DNA of 22,730 bases from a virus. Shown here piece by piece: positions 15,441-22,395 of the stretch. The stretch lies in the IMG/VR virus record IMGVR_UViG_3300035703_000422, positions 1 to 22,730 of that record; one strand, 5' to 3'. Within the stretch, counting starts at the first letter, position 1. Every line of letters starts with the position of its first letter. Under the pieces are notes generated by a model. It was not told the DNA's origin. It saw nothing but the letters and a program-made list of their open reading frames with translations, and did no database searches. The position numbers were made by a program, and so were the translations under genes.

Positions 15441-15463
15441 CGCTAGACGGTATTGTCTTAGCG
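15441..15463 (-). promoter_or_regulatory. Stem-loop upstream of the capsid gene, overlapping the scaffold stop
   Basis: Arms CGCTA-GAC (15441-15448) and GTC-T-TAGCG (15455-15463) pair with one bulged base around a GGTATT loop. The scaffold TAA stop (15460-15458) lies inside the stem. On the minus strand the sequence reads CTAAGACAATACCG, near-identical to part of the stem-loop at 5043-5081. There is no T run. It is either a processing/stability site giving a capsid-specific transcript or part of a phage promoter; TATAAA follows at 15440-15435 on the minus strand, but without a well-spaced -35. Confidence 0.5.
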
Positions 15464-16402
15464 CAAGCGTCCTTCCTTCTGTGCGGCGAAAATGTCTTGC
15501 TCAATCCTCGCCGCCTCATCCTGCGTATGAACGCCACGTCGCAGCTCGTCATAGAAACGAGCGACATCCGCGGTGGTCCACACTTTCTTGCTCGGGGGTG
15601 GCTTCGTCGCCTTGTTGGCTGACGGCACCACCTGATTCGCAAGGCTAGGTTTTGGCGACTCGGGTTCTGTCTGCCGAGACTCGTTGTACGAGTTGAAGAA
15701 GTTCGCGATACGCCAAGCATCAAGCTTCTCGTAAGCATCGTCGAAGAGCTCCTGCCGGGGGCGACCCGTGTATGGGTCAAGTCCGCCCAAGTGAGCGAGG
15801 AATCCTTCGTCCGTGTTTAACTTCTCCCACTGCGGAGCTTCGCGACTGAGCTGATCAAAGAACTGCTGTCGCGCTACGCGGCGTTGCGTCTCCGTGACTT
15901 CCTGTACCTGCGCCTTCAGATTCGGATCAACACCCGGTGTGGCGTTACGCGCTACACGCTGGACCATGTCGATGAAGTCCTTACCGTACTGCTCGACCTC
16001 TTCCGGCTTAACGCCGAGGTCGGCAGGCTCTGCGGGCTTGGCTTCCGCGTCGCGGAGCTTCGTCTGCAGGTCGGTGATCTGGTCTTTCATCTCGCGGATG
16101 GTCTGCGCCATGCGCGGCATTTCCTTCGACAGACGCCCCTCTGCCACTTTCGCTCGTTGCTTCCAGTGGTTTAGGTCGCCATCGTCGGTAGGCTCTGCTG
16201 CCTTGTCCGGCTCTGCTTTCGCGGGGTCCACGGGGGGAGCGCTATCGGCAGGAGCTGGGGGTGCGGAATCTGCAGGTTGTGCGGGCGGGGTCTCGGCAGC
16301 CTTCGGAGCCTCAGGTGGTTGCTGAGGAGTTCCGTACGCCTGCTGGTAGATTTGCTCCGCAAGCTCTGCTTGCTTCTCAACTGACTTCGGTAGTCTTGGC
16401 AT
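15458..16402 (-). CDS. Scaffold-like head assembly protein (314 aa)
   Basis: I choose the ATG at 16402, with AGAGGA about six bases upstream; an in-frame TTG at 16408 is less likely. The protein is 314 residues, highly charged and low in aromatics. Residues about 25-72 are Pro/Ala-rich, followed by a coiled-coil-like stretch (HWKQRAKVAEGRL, then MPRMAQTIREMKDQITDLQ). Next comes a mixed region with VTETQRRVARQQFFDQL, and the end is basic and helical (AARIEQDIFAAQKEGRLR). This make-up, and a position between portal and capsid genes, is classic for phage scaffolds, whose C-terminal basic helix binds the capsid. No protease motif is seen. Confidence 0.8.
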   Translation of the reverse strand: MPRLPKSVEKQAELAEQIYQQAYGTPQQPPEAPKAAETPPAQPADSAPPAPADSAPPVDPAKAEPDKAAEPTDDGDLNHWKQRAKVAEGRLSKEMPRMAQTIREMKDQITDLQTKLRDAEAKPAEPADLGVKPEEVEQYGKDFIDMVQRVARNATPGVDPNLKAQVQEVTETQRRVARQQFFDQLSREAPQWEKLNTDEGFLAHLGGLDPYTGRPRQELFDDAYEKLDAWRIANFFNSYNESRQTEPESPKPSLANQVVPSANKATKPPPSKKVWTTADVARFYDELRRGVHTQDEAARIEQDIFAAQKEGRLR

Positions 16403-16485
16403 TGTCAATCCTCTGAGCCGTGTCCTACGCGCAAGAGAGCCTCTGCGGAGTCTCTGCCTACGTGACTGGAGTCAGGGCGGGTTAT

Positions 16486-16502
16486 GCCGGAGAACCTCCG
16501 GC
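16486..16502 (-). promoter_or_regulatory. Stem-loop in the 67-aa gene / scaffold spacer
   Basis: Perfect seven-base arms GCCGGAG (16486-16492) and CTCCGGC (16496-16502) with a three-base loop, five bases after the TGA of the 67-residue gene on the minus strand. No T run follows. The rest of the 105-base spacer holds smaller inverted repeats (GACTGGAGTC at 16464-16473) but no clear promoter. It may separate head-gene messages. Confidence 0.5.
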
Positions 16503-16507
16503 GGGGT

Positions 16508-16711
16508 TCATCTGCCTTCGAGTGAAAGCAGCTTGATCAAGTCAGAGAGTGCTTGGCAGTAGCCTTGCAGCTTGTGGGTCTGGATTTCTGCGGTGCAGTC
16601 CTCCAACTCCCCTCGCCTGTCCTCTCTGTACTTAGTCAACAATTCCACGAGCTTTTGAACGTCTGAGTCCCGTCTCAGACGCTCGACGAACTCGCGGGGA
16701 AATTGATTCAT
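16508..16711 (-). CDS. Hypothetical helical protein (67 aa)
   Basis: A 67-residue protein starting at an ATG overlapped by the upstream stop (TAATG). It is predicted almost all helical: FVERLRRDSDVQKLVELLTK, then REDRRGELEDCTAEIQTHKL, then GYCQALSDLIKLLSLEGR. Small charged helical proteins of this type lie beside portal genes in several phages, but no function is known to me. The position between portal and scaffold suggests a head-assembly accessory. Confidence 0.6.
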   Translation of the reverse strand: MNQFPREFVERLRRDSDVQKLVELLTKYREDRRGELEDCTAEIQTHKLQGYCQALSDLIKLLSLEGR

Positions 16712-17010
16712 TACTTCTTGAAGGAGCCGCGCTGCCAGCTCATCTTGTCGTGATGTCTCGGCATCTCGCCGACCATGCCGCCGTTCGCCATCGGAACGCC
16801 GGTGGTCTTCTTCTTGCGAAGACCGGTGAGCTCTGCGGTTTCCTCATCCATGCCGAGCGGGAGCATGTCCTCCTCGCCGGCGTTACGCCCCATGAGGACG
16901 TCCTTCAACATTTGGCGATCGTCGTCGCGCTCTTTCTTCGTATCTTTGTAGCGCTTGGCGGCGAGGTAGCCCTCGCCCATGCCGGTAGCAAAAGATGCCC
17001 ACTTGCTCAT
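16711..17010 (-). CDS. Hypothetical protein after portal (99 aa)
   Basis: A 99-residue protein starting at an ATG overlapped by the portal stop (TAATG), so probably made by translational coupling. The N-terminus MSKWASFATGMGEGYLAAKR is followed by a charged helix (DTKKERDDDRQML), a Met/Glu-rich segment (EEDMLPLGMDEETAELTGLR), and a C-terminal low-complexity region (MANGGMVGEMPRHHDK) rich in Gly, Met and His. I do not recognise a named family, though the MANGGMV tail recurs in small phage proteins near portals. It may be a virion or assembly accessory. Confidence 0.6.
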   Translation of the reverse strand: MSKWASFATGMGEGYLAAKRYKDTKKERDDDRQMLKDVLMGRNAGEEDMLPLGMDEETAELTGLRKKKTTGVPMANGGMVGEMPRHHDKMSWQRGSFKK

Positions 17011-18941
17011 TACATGACTCCTTGCGGTTGTGGCTGCTGCATCAATGCTTGCTCGGCGGCTGCAGCCTCCGCCTCCTGTCGCGCCTTCTCTGCCGCGAGG
17101 ATCTCCTCGGGCTTCGGCACGATCTTGTCGACATCAATGTTGAGACCAGTTGCCGCCTGACGCAGAAGCTCAGCGCGACCAGCCGGTCCAATGATTTGCA
17201 GGTCGAACGGATTCGCCGTGAGCTGCATGAACTCATTGCGGCGAGCCATCATCGTTTCCTTGAGCAACGTGCCTACCACGCCAGACGCCACGATCTGCAT
17301 GTCGCCCTTAATGGTCGGGTCGTCGTCGTAGATCATCAGGTGGTCGTAGAAGCGGGTGAGCATTTCGCTCGTCGCCTTGTCGAGCGCAAGGATCGCCTGC
17401 TTGATTCCTTTGGCTGCGTTCTCCATGAGCATCGAAAGACCCGATGCCGTACGTCCGGCGCCCGAGACGTTGCTCGAACCATAGACGTAGTTCGGCACAC
17501 CCGTGACTTCGTCAGCGACTTTCTGGAAGTACTGCATGACGTTCATCAAAGTCTCGGCGTTCATGTTCGGCTGGAAGAAACGCACAGCCGGCTGACCGCC
17601 ACCGGTGCGATCCGAGGTGGTCTGCCAAATCTTCCACGGGTACATCTGCGTCAGGTTCTCGCCGTCCGGCAAGCGATCCACACTCACCTCGACCTGCGGA
17701 CCCGAAGCAATACCCATGTTGTTCGAGAGCGCGCGGGCAGCACCGTTACAGATGATCTGCGTGTCACGCATGATCTCGGGAAGTCCCACGCCCCAAAACG
17801 CACCCGGGATGGACTCCCAGCTCGCCTTTGAGTACGGGCGGCGACCCAGCGGGTCCGGGTTCTGGATCGCTTTGATCACGTGCGAACCCACCTTCCAGCA
17901 GTTGACCTCGTACTCACCCTCGGGGTCGATGCCGCTGGTCAAGCCCCACTCGATGAGCATGGAGCCCGAGACGGAGCCCCAGAACTCGATCGAGTCAATG
18001 ATCTCGGTGCCGACGAGCGTGTGGTTGCGACCCTCGAGCAAATTGCGCTCGCTGTCGCTCTGCTCCATGAACTGCATGCCACTACGACCGTACTGCTCCA
18101 ACGCAGCTTTGATCGCCTCGTCGTTGTAGCCCGGTGTGCCAATCAGTGCAGAGAGATCCGCGCGCGTCAGCTGGTGGCGCTGAATGATGTAGCCATCTTG
18201 ACAGGTGACTGCGTTCGGCGATGGGAAGATGTCGTAAGGCGACACGCGCTCAAAGGACTCCGCGATATCTTCGGAGACCTCGGGCTTGAAGTTGCGACCC
18301 CACTTCAGCGAACGCTTTTTCTTGACGGTCGGACCTTTGACGATCGCTGCCGGGAAGGTGACGAAGTCATAGATCAACTCAGACTGCGTCTCTGCCCAGC
18401 GCGCCTCGATCAGCTTGTCGAGCATGCGGCGCTCCATCTTGGTCGCCGCGCTCTTCGCCTGATCATTGAGCGCCTTGGTGACTGCCTCGTAGAGTTCCTT
18501 CATGCGCGCATCGATCGCGCGCGGGTCGATCGCCATGCCCTGCTGTTGTACGGCATCGGCTTCCATCACCACCGTCTCGATCACGCCTTCGCGCATCTCG
18601 TTCGGCAGTGAAGGTTCCGCAGTCGGCGTAAGCGACCACGTCTGCTGCCCAGTGGACAGCATCACGTCTTTGATCCAGCTCTCGGCTGCACGGCACTTGA
18701 TGTCCGTGAGCATCATGTAGATATCCGAGCCGCCCGTCTCGCGAATCTGCGCAAGCTTGTCCGGGTCGTACTCGCCACGGCGCTGGCGCTCGCAACGGAG
18801 CAAGCGCTCGGTGATGTCCGCCTTGGCGGACTTCGCCTCCTGATAGCACTTGTCGATGTACGCAGCCAAAGACAGTACGGTCGTCTCAGGGACTTCCGTC
18901 TTGTCGATGTCCCGACGCAATTTGAGCGATTGAAGTGCCAT
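17010..18941 (-). CDS. Portal protein (643 aa)
   Basis: A 643-residue protein, in the range of P22/podovirus-type portals. It begins six bases after the large terminase and is followed by head genes. Visible features: an N-terminal helix with AAYIDKCYQEAKSAKADITE; RETGGSDIYMMLTDIKCRAA and SWIKDVMLSTGQQTWSL, common near the portal clip/wing start; FERVSPYDIFPSPNAVTCQD, where the S-P-Y/D-I-F-P-S-P motif is typical of this portal family; GAFWGVGLPEIMRDTQIICN; and a helical stem region NVSGAGRTASGLSMLMENAA. The C-terminus is a Gln/Ala-rich tail (AAAAEQALMQQPQPQGVM), as in barrel/crown ends. It forms the dodecameric DNA channel. Shine-Dalgarno match is weak; coupling to terL is likely. Confidence 0.9.
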   Translation of the reverse strand: MALQSLKLRRDIDKTEVPETTVLSLAAYIDKCYQEAKSAKADITERLLRCERQRRGEYDPDKLAQIRETGGSDIYMMLTDIKCRAAESWIKDVMLSTGQQTWSLTPTAEPSLPNEMREGVIETVVMEADAVQQQGMAIDPRAIDARMKELYEAVTKALNDQAKSAATKMERRMLDKLIEARWAETQSELIYDFVTFPAAIVKGPTVKKKRSLKWGRNFKPEVSEDIAESFERVSPYDIFPSPNAVTCQDGYIIQRHQLTRADLSALIGTPGYNDEAIKAALEQYGRSGMQFMEQSDSERNLLEGRNHTLVGTEIIDSIEFWGSVSGSMLIEWGLTSGIDPEGEYEVNCWKVGSHVIKAIQNPDPLGRRPYSKASWESIPGAFWGVGLPEIMRDTQIICNGAARALSNNMGIASGPQVEVSVDRLPDGENLTQMYPWKIWQTTSDRTGGGQPAVRFFQPNMNAETLMNVMQYFQKVADEVTGVPNYVYGSSNVSGAGRTASGLSMLMENAAKGIKQAILALDKATSEMLTRFYDHLMIYDDDPTIKGDMQIVASGVVGTLLKETMMARRNEFMQLTANPFDLQIIGPAGRAELLRQAATGLNIDVDKIVPKPEEILAAEKARQEAEAAAAEQALMQQPQPQGVM

Positions 18942-18947
18942 GTTCTT

Positions 18948-20393
18948 TTAGACCCAGCCTGCAGCGGCGGGCACCCTTCTCACCGTCTTGGCTCTGACTG
19001 GATTCATCTCAGACCTCATGTGTAAGCATCCGTACTGCAATGCGTCGTGGATGTGACTGAACTTGTCCTTCACCGGGCGATCTTTGAATCGCGCCGTGCC
19101 GGACACCCTTAGCCGCTCGTAGCGGTAACCCCCGTTGAATCCCTTCCGCAGCATCTTGCAGCTGGGGTCGAGCAGGAATCCCGGCTCGCCACCAGACAGT
19201 CGCTGAAGGAAGTACGCCACTGACTCACGGCGAGCGATGAACTCGTTCGTCGGAGCTGGCTCACAAAGCAGCCCAAGCTCCATGAGCTCCTGCATGCAGG
19301 TCTTCTCGTCGGTCTGGCTGCGAATGTTGCCGGCAGGGTCGCCCACTGCCTCAACACGATATTTGCTGTACTCGCCGCGGATCACCGGGCGAACGATCTC
19401 GGAATAGAACTGGCGTATACCCATATCCTCCGAGACCAATTCTTTGAGAATCATCAGCTGACCACGGCTGTTCATCTGCAAGAACGCACACGCTGGCGTG
19501 AGACCGAAGTCGAACGCGAGGAGGATGGGCATCCCAGATACCGGGTTCAGCGACTTCTCGCTGAAATGAATCTTGTCGTTGTACTCCGGATAGACGGGCT
19601 TGCCGTCCATCGTCGTACCGTATTCGCCGAGCAGGAATACTTTGATCCAGTCGTCGGTCTTGCCGGCAAGCTGGTTCAGGTAGTACTGGTAGCCGAGCGA
19701 GTGGTTGGCAATGTTCTCGGCGTCCGGGTTCGGCAGGAACTGACCGTAAGTCGGTGACTTCGTGTCTTGGTCCCGCATCAAGCCACCGGGCTGCTTGAAG
19801 AATTTGAAGATCTCAGGGCGATCCTCTTCGGCGAGCTTGTACCACCAGCTGTCATCGTCCGGTGGGTTGGTGTCCATGATGACGCCAGTCCAGCTAGGTC
19901 CGCCGTTACGCTTGGAGGGGAAGCGTCCGACGCGCTGCGTGAGCATGTCGAGTACCGCCTTGTCCATCTCCGAGGCTTCGTTCATCCAGCCGCCAGTGAG
20001 TTCCAGTGACCTCAACTTGCCAACATCCTCAGGGCGATCGAGCGCCATGAAGATCGCTTCAAGCTCAAGTCCCGTACCGTCACCGATGTCCGAGATGTTG
20101 ATGTGCGACGTGATGGGTGTGTCCCACTTCATCGTCGCCAGATCCTGATACCAGTCCATCCACGTCTTAATCGTGGTCGACTTGAGCTCAGGGTACGTGT
20201 TACGGCAGATCGCCCAGCGTGAGCGACGGATGCCGTCCGGTCCCGGCTGCTGTTCCAGCGCACGGGAGAGAATCTCAAAGCAACATGCCGTCGACTTGCC
20301 CGAGCCGACAGGACCCATCAAGCCACGTACGAACGAGCTGTCTTGGTGGAACGCCTGACTGACCGGACCCGGTGCGACGTAGTTGATATTCAT
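18948..20393 (-). CDS. terL: Terminase large subunit (481 aa)
   Basis: A 481-residue protein with both terminase domains. ATPase: Walker A GPVGSGKST at residues 27-35; a Walker B-like region LELTGGWMNE ending at Glu139; a coupling motif MDTNPP at about 173-178. RNase H-like nuclease: Asp295 in LLAFDFGLTP, Asp352 in AVGDPAG, and Asp450 in FSHIHDALQYG, matching the three acidic residues of the family. It translocates DNA into the prohead and cuts concatemers, working with the small terminase encoded about 2 kb upstream. The ATG overlaps the stop of a 36-residue ORF as ATGA, and its own Shine-Dalgarno is weak and distant, so coupling is likely. Confidence 0.95.
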   Translation of the reverse strand: MNINYVAPGPVSQAFHQDSSFVRGLMGPVGSGKSTACCFEILSRALEQQPGPDGIRRSRWAICRNTYPELKSTTIKTWMDWYQDLATMKWDTPITSHINISDIGDGTGLELEAIFMALDRPEDVGKLRSLELTGGWMNEASEMDKAVLDMLTQRVGRFPSKRNGGPSWTGVIMDTNPPDDDSWWYKLAEEDRPEIFKFFKQPGGLMRDQDTKSPTYGQFLPNPDAENIANHSLGYQYYLNQLAGKTDDWIKVFLLGEYGTTMDGKPVYPEYNDKIHFSEKSLNPVSGMPILLAFDFGLTPACAFLQMNSRGQLMILKELVSEDMGIRQFYSEIVRPVIRGEYSKYRVEAVGDPAGNIRSQTDEKTCMQELMELGLLCEPAPTNEFIARRESVAYFLQRLSGGEPGFLLDPSCKMLRKGFNGGYRYERLRVSGTARFKDRPVKDKFSHIHDALQYGCLHMRSEMNPVRAKTVRRVPAAAGWV

Positions 20394-20500
20394 CGTTGGC
20401 GGCTAATCCTTTGCAGCTCGCGCTCAACGCGCACCGCAGCCGCTGTCTGCAGAATCCACTCGAACGTATTCACGTTTGAGTTCCAGTCGAACACCGGCAT
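20390..20500 (-). CDS. Hypothetical mini-protein coupled to terL (36 aa)
   Basis: An ATG two bases after the lysozyme TAA (TAA-GG-ATG) opens a 36-residue frame whose TGA overlaps the terL ATG as ATGA. The sequence begins MPVFDWNSNVNTFEWIL and ends in a charged helix with RVERELQRISRQR. The exact fit between two genes, using the same type of overlap seen elsewhere in the window, argues that it is translated. There is no membrane helix or lipobox, so it is not an obvious spanin. A longer frame running upstream through the lysozyme gene is an overlapping shadow. It may work mainly as a coupling leader for terL. Confidence 0.5.
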   Translation of the reverse strand: MPVFDWNSNVNTFEWILQTAAAVRVERELQRISRQR

Positions 20501-20502
20501 CC

Positions 20503-20949
20503 TTACAGGAGCTTCGCTTCGGCGGCGCGCCTGCGCACCAAACCGGGCAGCACCTTCCCCCCGCCCCTCGTCCACTTCATCAGCTGCTCCTTCGCAGCCT
20601 CCCAATCCTCCGCATTCACCTTCCGCCTCAGCGTCGAGGTCTGCAATCTCCCCAGACCCAGATTGAAGGCGAAGTCCGTGATCGCTGCTAAGCGTGTCGG
20701 ATGGAGCAAAAGGATGGGACATAGACGAAGTACCCCGGGAAAGAAGTCTCTCTCCAGTTGAAACATGAGGAGACCCGTCGCCACTTCCCGTGTGATCGGC
20801 GGATCGGTGAGCTCTACCCTACGACCGTCCAGATAGTAGGTCGCGCCGTACCCGATGGTCGGGACACCGGCGCTACACAAGTAAGGCTTAGACCGAAACC
20901 CCTCGAAGTGCTTGCACAGCTCCGAGGTAATCGACAAAGCGTCGCCCAT
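20503..20949 (-). CDS. Endolysin, GH24-type lysozyme (148 aa)
   Basis: A 148-residue protein of normal phage-lysozyme length. The catalytic pattern E-x8-C-x5-T is present: Glu16 in HFEGFRSKPY, Cys25 and Thr31 in CSAGVPTIGYG; this is the Glu-Cys-Thr version of the T4-type Glu-Asp-Thr triad. Further family marks are LAAITDFAFNLGLGRL and the end GLVRRRAAEAKLL. It cuts the glycan strands of peptidoglycan. No signal peptide or SAR segment is visible, so export should depend on a holin. The ATG overlaps the holin stop (TAATG). A spanin is not obvious nearby. Confidence 0.92.
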   Translation of the reverse strand: MGDALSITSELCKHFEGFRSKPYLCSAGVPTIGYGATYYLDGRRVELTDPPITREVATGLLMFQLERDFFPGVLRLCPILLLHPTRLAAITDFAFNLGLGRLQTSTLRRKVNAEDWEAAKEQLMKWTRGGGKVLPGLVRRRAAEAKLL

Positions 20950-21446
20950 TACAGCCCACGCTTAGCCAGAGTCCGGTCGAGGAACCAATAATTCAGGGTG
21001 CCAGCGACGAGAGCCGCGAAATCCGCGCTCATCATCGTCTTGAACACCGCATCCGGGCTCGCCCCACCAGCCCAAGCGTTGTATGCGTACCAGCAGTGGA
21101 TGAAAGTCCACAGTGCCAGCACCCAATACGTCACGACGGGGCGCACAGAGGCGCTCAGGGAGGCTACCCAGCCTGCCCCAGCCGCCTTAACCATCTCCGT
21201 CTGCTGCTCAATCGCCGCATTGAAGGCGGACATGGCGCTCGTATCCACCGCAAGGTCGCGTTGGGCGCCAATCTCAGCCATTTTCTGCGCACCACGCTGC
21301 TCTTCGAGCTTGCATTGGCGATCGAACATGGACAATTCATGTGCGCGCTCGTTCTTTCGGTCGAACGCCTTGAGGAATTCGGGTACCAGACGGAACACAC
21401 CGCCCAGTACGGACCCGAGTACACCGCCGCCGAGCAGCTCAACCAT
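20949..21446 (-). CDS. Holin, GTA three-helix type (165 aa)
   Basis: A 165-residue protein. The N-terminal segment VELLGGGVLGSVLGGVFRLV is an amphipathic or membrane helix. A charged, coiled middle follows (RKNERAHELSMFDRQCKLEE), with QKMAEIGAQRDL and AAIEQQTEMVKAAG. Then come SVRPVVTYWVLALWTFIHCW (membrane helix, about 100-123) and ADFAALVAGTLNYWFLDRTL (about 141-160). This layout, in particular the S-x-R-P-V-x-T-Y motif, matches the holin family described for gene-transfer-agent release (GTA_holin_3TM). It would permeabilise the inner membrane for the lysozyme encoded next. It is coupled to the lysozyme by TAATG. Confidence 0.8.
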   Translation of the reverse strand: MVELLGGGVLGSVLGGVFRLVPEFLKAFDRKNERAHELSMFDRQCKLEEQRGAQKMAEIGAQRDLAVDTSAMSAFNAAIEQQTEMVKAAGAGWVASLSASVRPVVTYWVLALWTFIHCWYAYNAWAGGASPDAVFKTMMSADFAALVAGTLNYWFLDRTLAKRGL

Positions 21447-21449
21447 GAC

Positions 21450-21833
21450 TTACGCCTTCTTCCGGCGCTTCGCGCGCGGCTTTTCAGGCTCAGGCTTCGT
21501 CTCTGGCTCTATGTCACCCCTCGCCACGCGCACCATGTGAAACAAATCACTCGCGTGGTACCTGCGGAAGGTGTTCGCAACCACCCCGAGTAGGCTGTAC
21601 GACACAAAGCCAATCACGAAACCTGCTGGGATCTGCATCTCCCAGCTTGTCGGCAGTCCGAGGAGCAGTAAAACCGGCGGTCCGAAGATGACCGCACACG
21701 CCGTTGATGTCCCACCTCTCGTAAAAGCTTCCGTAATGGTCTGTGGGCGGATGTAAGCCATCATGCTGGAACCGCCAGCCAGCCCCGAAACCGCCGCCGT
21801 AAGCTTCTCTGTGACGTAAGACGAGACATCCAT
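21450..21833 (-). CDS. Two-helix membrane protein, possible second holin or antiholin (127 aa)
   Basis: I prefer the ATG at 21833, one base after the upstream stop, with AGG about nine bases before it; an earlier in-frame ATG at 21857 (135 residues) overlaps the previous gene and lacks a ribosome site. The protein has two hydrophobic helices at about residues 42-60 (STACAVIFGPPVLLLLGL) and 66-88 (IPAGFVIGFVSYSLLGVVAN), and a strongly basic tail (EKPRAKRRKKA). Size, two membrane spans and charged C-terminus fit class II holins or antiholins, and it sits directly before the GTA-type holin. The family is not certain. Confidence 0.65.
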   Translation of the reverse strand: MDVSSYVTEKLTAAVSGLAGGSSMMAYIRPQTITEAFTRGGTSTACAVIFGPPVLLLLGLPTSWEMQIPAGFVIGFVSYSLLGVVANTFRRYHASDLFHMVRVARGDIEPETKPEPEKPRAKRRKKA

Positions 21834-21834
21834 A

Positions 21835-22101
21835 TCAGTGAACCTGTGTTGATTCATGGTTAGCCAGCTCGAATGACTGGATTAACATCCCCGCGAGCCT
21901 TTCGAGATCACGGGGTCCGTGCATTTCCCGCATGTCCACCTCCACTTCGTACTGGTGGATGTGCCCATGCAGGCTAATGAATCCATGTACTAGCACCAGA
22001 AACGGTGCCAGCTGTCCCTGCATCTCGCTGCGGTACCCCACCTGTACGCTTTTCAGCGGTTCGAACTGGCGTAAGTACTTCTGTAAGGCGACATCGAACA
22101 T
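21835..22101 (-). CDS. Hypothetical protein (88 aa)
   Basis: I place the start at the ATG at 22101, six bases after GGAG; a TTG four codons upstream is in frame but less likely. The 88-residue product starts MFDVALQKYLRQFEPLKSVQ and contains VLVHGFISLHGHIHQYEVEV and DMREMHGPRDLERLAGML. The His/Val-rich strand pattern suggests a small beta protein with a C-terminal helix. There is no membrane helix long enough to be certain, no catalytic motif that I recognise, and no family match from memory. It is the first gene after the non-coding segment and may be regulated by it. Confidence 0.6.
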   Translation of the reverse strand: MFDVALQKYLRQFEPLKSVQVGYRSEMQGQLAPFLVLVHGFISLHGHIHQYEVEVDMREMHGPRDLERLAGMLIQSFELANHESTQVH

Positions 22102-22144
22102 GCAAGGCTCCAAAAAAAATTACCGTTGAGTACAACAAGCCCCA

Positions 22145-22159
22145 GTACCCCCGGGGTAC
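22145..22159. repeat. Inverted repeat GTACCCC-C-GGGGTAC
   Basis: Seven-base arms GTACCCC (22145-22151) and GGGGTAC (22153-22159) around one base. Further GGGGTA(C/T) copies lie at 22224-22230 and 22235-22241, at offsets of 71 and 11 bases, which are close to whole helical turns. This looks like a protein-binding site rather than an RNA hairpin. Confidence 0.6.
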
Positions 22160-22176
22160 CCGTGGTCCACAGGGGG

Positions 22177-22225
22177 TCACACTAGGTGTGAGGGTGCAAA
22201 AAAGCGCGCTCACTGCGTGTGAAGG
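22177..22225. repeat. Two operator-like repeats, TCAC...GTGA, 31 bases apart
   Basis: TCACAC-TAG-GTGTGA at 22177-22191 and TCAC-TGCGT-GTGA at 22210-22222 are each inverted repeats. Aligned as direct repeats from CACT they match at 12 of 15 bases (CACTAGGTGTGAGGG against CACTGCGTGTGAAGG) with a spacing of 31 bases, about three helical turns. A dimeric regulator site is plausible. Confidence 0.55.
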
Positions 22226-22324
22226 GGTATATATGGGGTACCAAACGCCGCCGGGTCGCGCGCGTGCGGGTCCGCATGGGCGTGCCCGAGCGTGCGCGCG
22301 GTCGATCGCGCCTGTGCGCCGTGC

Positions 22325-22395
22325 GCGAACAGCTGTCCGCGTGTGCGCGCCCGGTTAGTCAGCGCGCGAACAGGGGGCTCAACAGGGGCGAACAG
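22325..22395. repeat. GCGAACAG iterons next to terS
   Basis: Exact GCGAACAG at 22325-22332, 22366-22373 and 22388-22395, spaced 41 and 22 bases. AACAGGGG occurs at 22369-22376 and 22381-22388. The array ends 13 bases before the terS stop codon. Repeats beside terS can be terminase binding sites, but this is inference. Confidence 0.55.

Noticed and set aside
17880-18611. 243-residue plus-strand open frame
   Set aside because: Lies wholly antisense to the portal gene; composition is that of a shadow in GC-rich DNA.
20390-20722. 110-residue minus frame overlapping the lysozyme gene, considered as an embedded Rz1-type spanin
   Set aside because: No signal sequence, lipobox Cys or Pro-rich part; only its last 36 codons, outside the lysozyme gene, look like a gene.
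22177-22206. Hairpin plus A/T run as a terminator
   Set aside because: On the minus strand the T run comes before the hairpin, and on the plus strand the run is A, so neither orientation makes an intrinsic terminator.
21974-22213. 79-residue minus frame overlapping the 88-residue gene
   Set aside because: Different frame, no good ribosome site, and composition unlike a real protein; the 88-residue frame has GGAG and tight spacing.
22102-22260. Sigma-70 promoter using the TATATAT stretch
   Set aside because: No acceptable -35 hexamer at 16-18 bases on either strand; left only as an unassigned AT stretch.
22325-22395. CRISPR-like short repeats
   Set aside because: Repeats are eight bases with short, unequal spacers; this does not fit a CRISPR array.
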